Source: Verrucomicrobiales bacterium
GTDB taxonomy: Bacteria > Verrucomicrobiota > Verrucomicrobiia > Verrucomicrobiales > DEV007
DNA length: 51,798 bases
Assembly: GCA_024641425.1 (NCBI GenBank)
Contig: JAHEDC010000001.1
Location: 1-51,798 of the forward strand
Reading direction: 5' to 3'
Made by a program: the position numbers and the translations under genes. The notes below the pieces were generated by a model. It did no database searches. It had not been told where the DNA came from and saw only the letters and a list, made by a program, of their open reading frames with translations. This document shows, piece by piece, positions 45,803 through 51,798 of this stretch (within the stretch, counting starts at the first letter, position 1; each line of letters starts with the position of its first letter).

Positions 45803-46825
45803 TCAGGCCCTTGAAGCCCGGATTTCAGCGCCGGGTTTCTCCTGGCGGGCCAGTTCGAGGTCTGCCTCAACCATAATCTTCACCAGCTCCTTGAACCGCA
45901 CTTTCGGCTCCCAGCCGAGCTGCTTCTTTGCCTTCGAGGGGTTTCCGATGAGGAGTTCGACTTCAGCGGGGCGCTCGTAGCGCTTATCGTGTTCGACATA
46001 TTCCTCCCAGTCCATGTCGAGGGCACCAAAGGCTTCCTGGCAGAATTCCTTCACGCTATGAGTCTCGTTCGTGGCCACAACGTAATCGTCGGGATTCTCC
46101 TGCTGGAGCATGATCCACATCATCTCGACGTAGTCCTTGGCATAACCCCAGTCGCGCTTGGCGTCGAGGTTTCCGAGGTACAGCCTGTCCTGAAGGCCCA
46201 TCTTGATCCGGGTGGCGGCACGGGTGATTTTCCGGGTCACGAAGGTCTCGCCGCGGCGCGGGGATTCGTGGTTGAAGAGAATGCCGCTGCTGGCATGAAG
46301 CCCATAGGATTCGCGGTAGTTCACGGTCAGCCAGTGGGCGTAGACCTTGGCGCAGGCATAGGGGGAGCGGGGCCAGAAAGGGGTCGTCTCGACCTGGGGC
46401 ACCTCCTGCACCTTGCCGAACATTTCGGAGGACGAAGCCTGATAGTAACGGACTTTTCCGACAAGCCCGGCCTCGCGGATGCACTCGAGGATGCGTTGCG
46501 CTCCCAGTCCGACGATGTCACCGGTGGATTCCGGAATGTCAAACGAGACCCGCACGTGACTCTGCGCTCCAAGATTGTAAACCTCGTCGGGGCGCAACTC
46601 ATAGAGCAGCTTCACCAGGGCTACCGAGTCGGTCAGGTCGCCATAGTGGAGGAACAGACGGGCCGTTTCCTGATGCGGATCCGCATAGAGATGATTGATG
46701 CGCTGGGTATTGAAGGAGGATGAGCGGCGGACGATGCCATGGACTTCATAGCCTTTTTCGAGGAGAAGTTCGGCTAGATACGATCCGTCCTGACCGGTGA
46801 TGCCCGTGATGAGTGCTTTCTTCAT
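45803..46825 (-). CDS. gmd: GDP-mannose 4,6-dehydratase (first copy, adjacent to fcl)
   Basis: The 340-residue product has [85 protein letters not shown] and [14 protein letters not shown]: a canonical Gmd. The ATG at 46825 is preferred over a longer frame to 46861. With fcl 23 bases downstream it provides GDP-fucose. The 38277 gene is a paralogue rather than a recent duplicate, to judge by the many differences. Confidence 0.95.
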   Translation of the reverse strand: MKKALITGITGQDGSYLAELLLEKGYEVHGIVRRSSSFNTQRINHLYADPHQETARLFLHYGDLTDSVALVKLLYELRPDEVYNLGAQSHVRVSFDIPESTGDIVGLGAQRILECIREAGLVGKVRYYQASSSEMFGKVQEVPQVETTPFWPRSPYACAKVYAHWLTVNYRESYGLHASSGILFNHESPRRGETFVTRKITRAATRIKMGLQDRLYLGNLDAKRDWGYAKDYVEMMWIMLQQENPDDYVVATNETHSVKEFCQEAFGALDMDWEEYVEHDKRYERPAEVELLIGNPSKAKKQLGWEPKVRFKELVKIMVEADLELARQEKPGAEIRASRA

Positions 46826-46890
46826 GAAATAGTGCCCGCAGGTATGCGCCATGCAGCGCAAAGGTCAAGTGCGGGAGGAACGGCGCGAAA

Positions 46891-47808
46891 TCAAGCGCCG
46901 CGACGGCGGCGGCGGACGAGCCACAACGGTGCGAGGGCAAGGAGCGCCATCACACTCGGCTCAGGCACTGCGGTCGGAGCGAGTATCTGCTCCCGGTAGA
47001 CGGTCAGATCGGTGGCGTAGGTCGCCGCACCAAAAGGTGCTCCCTCCGGAGTCCATTTTTCGGGCGGAAGCGCCCCGGGCCCCACGGCCTCAATGATCCC
47101 TGCCAACTCCCATCCGCTGCCGCGTTCGACGAAAACCGCACCCCCGGAATCGCCCCCACCCGCCTGGGCTTCAAGTGCGAGGGCTTCTCCGTCATTGAAG
47201 ATCGTCGCAAAGACAAGAACGTCCCCATCAGGCGTCCGATAGGTGAGCCCGCCTGCCTCGACAAGGTTTTCTCCCCAGTTGGCGGTACCTTGACTCGAAG
47301 GTTCGGGGGTCCGAGTGCGGTAGCCCGGCACGGTATCCAGCAGCGTGCGTCCCCCTTCCCGCATCTTGCCATGGCCGGCAAGGATTACTCTTTCGCCGCC
47401 GAAAGGGGGCCTAGCGGCTATTTTGAGTTCAGGAAGATTCGGCATTCCCTCGAGACGGATGAGGACAAGATCGCTTTTGGGGTCGAGACCCGTCCAGGAG
47501 GGATTTCGCATTCGCACGGTCCGCTTCGGGTCGAAGTCGAACGCGTCCCCGAGGAACCAGACACGGTCCTCGCCACGGCCCCGGTAACCGTGGAAGGAGG
47601 AAAGGACGAGTCCTTTGCCCAGGTAAACCGCGGATCGCGGAGTTTCGGCGGAAAAGTATCCTACGTTGTCAAGATAGGGAGCGTGAATCGGATCGGGCAT
47701 GCCCGTGTCAATGGGCGAGAGGGATTCTCGAACGACGACGGCGGAAAGGGTCGCAACCGTTATCGAATGCACTGCGAGCGCGAGGAGGATCGGATTCTGG
47801 TTTCCCAC
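46891..47808 (-). CDS. Secreted trypsin-like serine protease with PEP-CTERM sorting signal
   Basis: The 305-residue product has an N-terminal hydrophobic signal (ILLALAVHSITVATLSAVVV) and a trypsin-like domain with His73 (VLSSFHG), Asp113 (SDLVLIRL) and Ser221 (GDSGG, 219-223). A PEP-CTERM tail ends it: PEP at 282-284, a hydrophobic span and five arginines. The usual TAAHC context of the catalytic His is changed. The start codon appears to be GTG (47808), with a later GTG at 47772 possible. It probably works on the surface, perhaps to mature matrix proteins; an exosortase substrate by its tail. Confidence 0.85.
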   Translation of the reverse strand: MGNQNPILLALAVHSITVATLSAVVVRESLSPIDTGMPDPIHAPYLDNVGYFSAETPRSAVYLGKGLVLSSFHGYRGRGEDRVWFLGDAFDFDPKRTVRMRNPSWTGLDPKSDLVLIRLEGMPNLPELKIAARPPFGGERVILAGHGKMREGGRTLLDTVPGYRTRTPEPSSQGTANWGENLVEAGGLTYRTPDGDVLVFATIFNDGEALALEAQAGGGDSGGAVFVERGSGWELAGIIEAVGPGALPPEKWTPEGAPFGAATYATDLTVYREQILAPTAVPEPSVMALLALAPLWLVRRRRRGA

Positions 47809-47876
47809 GGAATTCTCGGCACCGCCAAGGGTGAGGGTCTGGATGATTCCTCAAATCGATAGCGGCAGCCAGAATT

Positions 47877-47905
47877 ATTGTAATACAGTAGTTATGGGGA
47901 AACAA
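47877..47905 (-). promoter_or_regulatory. Sigma-70-type promoter upstream of the PEP-CTERM protease
   Basis: On the minus strand TTGTTT (47905-47900) and TACAAT (47882-47877) are 17 bases apart in an AT-rich patch. Transcription would start near 47870, giving about a 60-base leader to the GTG at 47808. The rest of the 328-base gap (47809-48136) contains a CGACGCGTCG palindrome (about 47952) but no gene I can support. Confidence 0.5.
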
Positions 47906-48136
47906 TAGATATTCAATGTTTCTTGATATTTGACATTCTGAGGAAATAGCGCGACGCGTCGGGGCATGCTGCCGCCCCCGGTCGAATGTCACGCGACGCG
48001 GACAAAACCGTCAGAGGAAGAGAAGGCTTCGCAGAAGTCGAACGCCTCGGGATCATGTTGTAGCCGACGCGGAAGGAAGAAGGGCGCCGGACCTTGGTGC
48101 GCTAGGAAAGGGAGGGAGGAGGGGGGAGAATCGCTG

Positions 48137-48742
48137 TCATTTCTTGCCGGTTCGAGGGAGGGCGAATTCCCGCGCGTTGCGGGAATTCCTGAGCGCGTGG
48201 GAGGGAGCCTCGATTTCATGCAGGCCTCCTAGAAAGTCAATGAGGAGTCTCACCCGCTCGCCGCCCTCGCGAACGTGAGTGACGATGCCTGAAAAGCCCC
48301 GGAACGGGCCGCTGGCGACCTCGGTCTCATCGCCGACAAGCGGCTGAAGCCGAATCTCCTGCACCAGTTCGCCCCTCATTTCAGTGCGGATGGCGTTCAG
48401 GGCTTCTTCGGGTAACTCGGCAAGCTTCCCGCCGAACTGGAGGACCCGCGCTACCGCTTGGGCATAGGAAACCGCCCTCAAGCTTTGCGTCACGTCGAAC
48501 TTCGCGAAAACATAGCACGGGAACAACGCCTCGCGGAACCAAACGACTCCCCGCGAGAGGGAGCGCTGGATACGAAGGAAGGGACAATAGGTCTCCAGAC
48601 CTGGAAGCTGATCGAGACTCGCCGCCGCGACGTGCTCGGACTTCGGGCGCGTCTGCACGCAATACCACCGCCGCTCGCCGGATTCGGCAGGAGCGGGATG
48701 GGGGGGCGAAGGTGCGGGATCGGAAGAGGGAGCGAAAGACAT
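48137..48742 (-). CDS. Specialised NusG-like transcription antiterminator (RfaH/LoaP type)
   Basis: The 201-residue product has a proline-rich N-terminus, an NGN domain starting WYCVQTRPKSEHVAAASLDQLPGLETYCPFLRI with LFPCYVFAKFD, and a KOW domain (VGDETEVASGPFRGFSGIVTHV). Housekeeping NusG normally lies beside rplK/secE; here it precedes a 26-kb polysaccharide locus, as RfaH, UpxY and LoaP paralogues do, so it probably lets RNA polymerase read through the long operon. No ops-like recruitment sequence was found by eye. It follows the regulator by 15 bases. Confidence 0.9.
   Translation of the reverse strand: MSFAPSSDPAPSPPHPAPAESGERRWYCVQTRPKSEHVAAASLDQLPGLETYCPFLRIQRSLSRGVVWFREALFPCYVFAKFDVTQSLRAVSYAQAVARVLQFGGKLAELPEEALNAIRTEMRGELVQEIRLQPLVGDETEVASGPFRGFSGIVTHVREGGERVRLLIDFLGGLHEIEAPSHALRNSRNAREFALPRTGKK
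48164..48188. other. Perfect 10-bp inverted repeat at the 3' end of the NusG-like gene
   Basis: GAATTCCCGC and GCGGGAATTC are exact inverted repeats with a five-base loop. They lie in the coding sequence near the C-terminus (RNSRNAREF). In the RNA they would form a strong hairpin about 50 bases before the stop. Whether it matters for recruitment of the antiterminator or for attenuation is unknown. Confidence 0.5.
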
Positions 48743-48757
48743 GGATCGCCGGTCGGT

Positions 48758-49261
48758 TCAGGAGAAAAACTTTTCCACGACGCTCATTAGACTCCCGCCC
48801 TTCGAGAGCCAGTGTTCGATCTGACCGATCCGTTGCGCGCGAAAGGCGGCGCCATCCGACTCATCCGCTTCAGCAAGGTCACGCAGGGCCGCGACTCTGA
48901 TTACGCCGCTTTCCATATGAGGAGTCAGGGCGCCGCGGACAAAGCCGCCGACGAGTTCCTTGAGGGACGTTTCGGCGACATAATGGTCACGCCGTTCACC
49001 CGGCACGTATTCGGGCTTCACCGCACCGAGATTCCGCAGGAATCGCAGTCCCTGGCTCGCCGAACCCCGGCTGATTCCCAGACGCTCCACAAGCGTATCC
49101 AGTGCCACAGGCTCGGGCGTGATGAAAAGCATCCCATAGATCTCACCAATCGATTTCGGGAGGCCGAGTACCTGGACACCCCGGATGAACAAATCGATTA
49201 CCTGAATCTCGATTTCCCCAAGGGGAAAGATCCTTCGACTGGATTCGACTTCAACGGGCAT
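48758..49261 (-). CDS. GbsR/MarR-like DNA-binding transcriptional regulator
   Basis: The 167-residue product has a winged helix-turn-helix (ALDTLVERLGISRGSASQGLRFLRNLGAV, about 60-90), preceded by IGEIYGMLFI, the pattern of GbsR-type regulators. It heads the locus, just before the NusG-like gene, and probably controls it. I chose the ATG at 49261; a TTG at 49297 overlaps a possible -35 (TTGAAC) with TATCGA 17 bases on, which would put transcription at the ATG. It is divergent from the CPBP protease. Confidence 0.87.
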   Translation of the reverse strand: MPVEVESSRRIFPLGEIEIQVIDLFIRGVQVLGLPKSIGEIYGMLFITPEPVALDTLVERLGISRGSASQGLRFLRNLGAVKPEYVPGERRDHYVAETSLKELVGGFVRGALTPHMESGVIRVAALRDLAEADESDGAAFRAQRIGQIEHWLSKGGSLMSVVEKFFS

Positions 49262-49300
49262 GCGGCGTTCGATAGTCGAGGGTACCCTTTTGTTCAAATA

Positions 49301-49340
49301 TTAATGAACAATTAGATTCAATTTTCCTGATTATCATTAA
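49301..49340. promoter_or_regulatory. Imperfect inverted repeat in the divergent regulator/protease intergenic region
   Basis: TTAATGAACAATTAG (49301-49315) is mirrored by the complement of 49326-49340 (TTAATGATAATCAGG on the minus strand), about 15 bases each, with ATTCAATTTT between. The AT-rich site sits between gbsR-like and CPBP genes and is a natural place for autoregulation, but no experiment or homologous site supports it. Confidence 0.4.
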
Positions 49341-49445
49341 GTGCGAATCACTTTCGGCGCTAAGGCCGCATCGATTCGGTCAATGTTCTGGATGCTGATT
49401 TTCGATTTGGCCATTTCCCCCGGGACGCGCATCTTGCGGCCAGCA

Positions 49446-50177
49446 ATGACTCCTCCCTCCACTTCCACTCACGCGCCCTATCCCTTCGAACGCCGCCGCC
49501 TCTGGGTGGTGACCCTCGTCGCGATGGGAGTGCCGACGGCGGCAGCCTTGGCTTACTTCGTCTTGTTCAAGGAAAGCAAGGTGGCCCAGCCGATCTACGG
49601 GGCTACCAAATTCTTCGAGATTCTCTGGCCCTTCGCGGCGGCGATCCTCATTCTCCGGCGTGCCTTAGCCTGGAGGGAAAGGCCGCTGCGACACCATCTC
49701 GCCGCCGTTCCCCTCGGTCTCGGCGTTGGCTTCTCCATCGCGTGTGTCATGGCGGTCTGGATGGTGTCCCCCTACGCGTCCCTGGTCGAGCAGGCGGCCC
49801 CCTCGGTAAAGTCAAAGGTCGATTCCCTGGGCTTCGCCGATCAATTCATCCCCTTCGCGCTCTTTGTGACCGTCGCGCACTCGTTCATGGAAGAATTCTA
49901 CTGGCGCTGGTTCGTGTATGGCAATTTGCGACATCTCGTCCCTGGACAGCGCGCCCACTTCCTCGCCGCCTTCGCCTTCGCCGCCCACCATCTGGTCGTG
50001 ACCAGCCAGTTCTTCCCCTTTCCCCTCGCTCTCTTCTTCGCCTCCTGCGTCGCGGTCGGAGGCTACCTCTGGAGCCAACTCTACGAGCGGCAGAACAGCC
50101 TCGCCGGCGCCTGGGCCAGCCACCTGATCGTCGATGCCGGGCTCATGGTGATCGGATGGCATTTGCTTCACCTCTAA
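49446..50177 (+). CDS. CPBP (CAAX-type) intramembrane metalloprotease
   Basis: The 243-residue membrane protein has about six hydrophobic spans and the CPBP motifs EEFYWRW (EExxxR), FAAHHLV (FxxxH) and HLIVDA (HxxxD). CPBP proteins cleave membrane peptides; in exosortase-bearing bacteria some are fused to or near exosortases. I chose the ATG at 49446; a GTG at 49341 would add 35 residues in the regulatory region. It is divergent from the GbsR-like regulator. Confidence 0.88.
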   Translation: MTPPSTSTHAPYPFERRRLWVVTLVAMGVPTAAALAYFVLFKESKVAQPIYGATKFFEILWPFAAAILILRRALAWRERPLRHHLAAVPLGLGVGFSIACVMAVWMVSPYASLVEQAAPSVKSKVDSLGFADQFIPFALFVTVAHSFMEEFYWRWFVYGNLRHLVPGQRAHFLAAFAFAAHHLVVTSQFFPFPLALFFASCVAVGGYLWSQLYERQNSLAGAWASHLIVDAGLMVIGWHLLHL

Positions 50178-50271
50178 GGTAAAATCACACGCCACTGCTT
50201 GAGACGGGCCAACAACCACACAAATCACTCATTTACAACGAATAACACGTAAAAATGCGGGGCGAATCCGG

Positions 50272-50300
50272 TTGACGCGGCGGGCATTTTCCGGTAATCT
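50272..50300 (+). promoter_or_regulatory. Sigma-70-type promoter upstream of the 50441 gene
   Basis: TTGACG (50272-50277) and TAATCT (50295-50300) are 17 bases apart, close to consensus. Transcription would begin near 50307, leaving a ~135-base leader that contains a perfect TGGGGG-CAT-CCCCCA hairpin (50350-50364). Confidence 0.6.
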
Positions 50301-50440
50301 TTGAATGACTCCAATCTCTGTCCTCCTGCCGGACTGTTCCTTCTTCCTCTGGGGGCATCCCCCAATCCCCGGAGGCCACTCTCGTGACCGTTCAGGCACT
50401 TGGACGCTCCCCCTCGATCCACCCCTAGAACGCCACGTCC

Positions 50441-51052
50441 ATGAAAAACCGTCTGCTTACCCCCGTCCTGACCGCCCTCCTCGCCCTCGTTGCCTTCATT
50501 GCGCCGGCTTCCGCAGTGCCCCCGACCCGGGAGGAACTCACCAGAACTTACAACGCGGGTGTCGCGGCCTTTCAGAAGGAAGATTTCGCGACCGCCGAAC
50601 GCCAGTTCCGCAAGATCCTGCAACATGTCCCGCAGCACCCGCAGTCCCGGAAATATCTCATCGATATCGAGCGCAAGCGCTCAGCGGAAGCGAATATACC
50701 CCCCTTGCAAAAGGAACTCTCAAAACTCATCGTCCCCGAAATCCGCGTCGATGAGGTCACCCTTGAGGATTTTGTCGCTCTCGTAAGCATGAAGGTGAAG
50801 GAACTTACCGAGGGCAAGACGGTCCCCAACTTTGTCTTCCGCCCCTCGACACCGGAGATGACCGACCGCCTCGTCACCCTGACGCTCACCTCGATACCCG
50901 CCAGCGAGCTTATCCGGCAGGCGGGTCAGATCACCGGCACCAAGTTCACCTACGAGAAGTTCGCCATCGTTGTCACCTCGGCGAAAACCTCTGCCGTTGA
51001 CCCGGAAACGGCCGCAGCCCTCGATGCGGCCGCGAAGATTTCGGGAGAATAG
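50441..51052 (+). CDS. Secreted TPR / secretin-N0 (STN)-like protein of unknown function
   Basis: The 203-residue product has a signal peptide ending ASAVPP (about 26), one TPR-like pair (YNAGVAAFQKEDFATAERQFRKILQHVPQHPQSRKYL), and a small alpha/beta domain (about 95-185: VTLEDFVALVSMKVKEL, RLVTLTLTSIPASELIRQAGQITG, FTYEKFAIVVT) that resembles STN/secretin N0 domains. It may be an envelope scaffold or a piece of a secretin system; I do not recognise a specific family. A strong promoter precedes it and the SDR gene follows 41 bases later. Confidence 0.75.
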   Translation: MKNRLLTPVLTALLALVAFIAPASAVPPTREELTRTYNAGVAAFQKEDFATAERQFRKILQHVPQHPQSRKYLIDIERKRSAEANIPPLQKELSKLIVPEIRVDEVTLEDFVALVSMKVKELTEGKTVPNFVFRPSTPEMTDRLVTLTLTSIPASELIRQAGQITGTKFTYEKFAIVVTSAKTSAVDPETAAALDAAAKISGE

Positions 51053-51093
51053 TTTCATTTTCCCCACACCTCCCACCTTCCGCGCTCAGGATC

Positions 51094-51768
51094 TTGGACT
51101 CCGCCAAACCGACCCTGGCCCTCGTCACCGGAGGCAGCGGGGATCTCGCCTCGGCCATCGCCAGCACCCTCACGGCGGCCGGCTTCACGGTGCATGCGCC
51201 GGGTCGCGAGGCACTCGACGTCACTTCGGCTCCGTCGGTCACGCGCTACTTCCGCGAGAGTCTTCCCGCCCCCCCCGATCTCCTGGTCCTCTGCGCCGGC
51301 CTCCTCCGCGACGCTCCCTTCACCCGGATGGGCGAAAGGGACTGGGACGCCGTGCTTGATGGGAATCTGCGAGGCAGCTTCCTTTGCGCCCGGGAGGCCT
51401 TCCGTGGTATGCTTCGCCGCCGCAGCGGTCACATCATCGGGATCGGCTCCTACTCCGCGCTCTCAGGCCCCGTCGGCCAAGTGAACTACGCTGCCGCGAA
51501 GGCCGGACTCATCGGGCTCATCCATTCGCTCGCCCGCGAGGGAGGGAGTCGCGGCGTCCGTGCGAATTGCGTCCTTCCCGGGTTCCTCGAAACACGCATG
51601 ACCCGCGACCTTCCGCCGGAGAGCGTCCAGCGCGCGCTCGAGTCCCACGTTCTCGGCCGTTTCAATACTCCCGAGGATGCCGCGCGCTTCATCGTCTTCC
51701 TCGACGGCATGACCCATGTTTCGGGTCAGGTTTTCCAGCTCGACAGCCGGGTCAGGCGCTGGACTTGA
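51094..51768 (+). CDS. Short-chain dehydrogenase/reductase (FabG-like)
   Basis: The 224-residue SDR has the NAD(P) site ALVTGGSGDLASAI, LLVLCAGLL, and GIGSYSAL with YAAAK (catalytic Ser, Tyr and Lys), and a FabG-like end GRFNTPEDAARFIVFL. It starts at TTG (51094) with no ATG in reach. The substrate is not known; 3-oxoacyl-ACP reductase activity is possible but no fatty-acid gene is adjacent. The remaining 30 bases of the window are too short to judge. Confidence 0.86.
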   Translation: MDSAKPTLALVTGGSGDLASAIASTLTAAGFTVHAPGREALDVTSAPSVTRYFRESLPAPPDLLVLCAGLLRDAPFTRMGERDWDAVLDGNLRGSFLCAREAFRGMLRRRSGHIIGIGSYSALSGPVGQVNYAAAKAGLIGLIHSLAREGGSRGVRANCVLPGFLETRMTRDLPPESVQRALESHVLGRFNTPEDAARFIVFLDGMTHVSGQVFQLDSRVRRWT

Positions 51769-51798
51769 AAACGGTCGTCCGGGAACGTATCCTTTTGG

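Noticed and set aside
47877-47889. ATTGTAATACAGT resembling a third copy of the start-codon dyad
   Set aside because: It has one fewer central base and a mismatch, lies over 60 bases from the start codon and is well explained as the -10 box of a promoter.
47966-48232. Small open frame of 88 codons in the gap before the protease
   Set aside because: It overlaps the end of the NusG-like gene antisense, has no recognisable domain and no clear ribosome binding site.
1-51798. Search for CRISPR arrays, tRNA/rRNA genes, transposases and prophage genes
   Set aside because: None was seen by eye: no regularly spaced direct repeats, no tRNA cloverleaf found, and no transposase or integrase motifs in any frame.

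Overview
The window looks like a chromosomal segment of a high-GC Gram-negative bacterium, most probably of the phylum Verrucomicrobiota. The signs are an exosortase with a separate EpsI protein, three secreted proteins ending in PEP-CTERM sorting tails, HAF-type repeat proteins, a GHL10-type secreted glycosidase, and short dispersed hairpin or degenerate repeats between housekeeping genes. The phylum is inferred from gene content only. I saw no rRNA, tRNA, CRISPR array, insertion sequence or phage gene.

Region 1 (1-3.0 kb, + strand) is housekeeping: the end of a SpoIIE-type phosphatase, grpE, dnaJ and rsmE, with a three-hairpin repeat in front of rsmE. Region 2 (3.2-10.5 kb, +) is accessory. 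A large secreted beta-helix/Ca-binding protein is split by a frameshift. It is followed by two HAF-repeat PEP-CTERM paralogues, each separated from the next unit by a copy or remnant of the large protein's C-terminal domain, so this is a decayed tandem array. Both paralogues have an ATTGTA-N2-TACAAT dyad overlapping the start codon. Region 3 (10.8-15.9 kb, +) holds a GHL10 glycosidase, panC, nadB and a secreted barrel-like protein with a good promoter.

Region 4 (15.9-20.4 kb, - strand) is a lipase-like hydrolase and the conserved operon prs-rplY-pth-rpsF-ssb, closed by an intrinsic terminator. Region 5 (20.4-22.2 kb, +) is an exosortase-epsI pair with its own promoter. Region 6 (22.2-49.3 kb, almost all - strand) is a 27-kb exopolysaccharide locus. 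Read from right to left it starts with a GbsR/MarR-like regulator and a specialised NusG-like antiterminator, then a PEP-CTERM trypsin-like protease. Next come GDP-fucose synthesis (gmd, fcl), a Wzx flippase, a Wzy-type polymerase, a second gmd, nine glycosyltransferases or sugar-phosphate transferases (one a double GT4), four methyltransferases, a second polymerase/ligase fused to TPRs, a nucleotide-sugar epimerase and a WecB/TagA-type transferase. One GT4 gene sits on the opposite strand in the middle. Region 7 (49.4-51.8 kb, +) has a CPBP membrane protease divergent from the regulator, a secreted TPR/STN-like protein with a strong promoter, and an SDR reductase.

The likely logic is that the regulator and NusG-like protein control export of a fucose-containing polysaccharide. 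The exosortase/EpsI pair processes PEP-CTERM proteins (the two HAF proteins and the protease) that are destined for the same envelope or matrix. No initiating sugar-phosphate transferase, Wza or Wzc is in the window, so the polysaccharide system must continue elsewhere. Many genes lack an obvious Shine-Dalgarno sequence, and some promoters lie so close to the start codon that leaderless or very short-leader mRNAs are likely.
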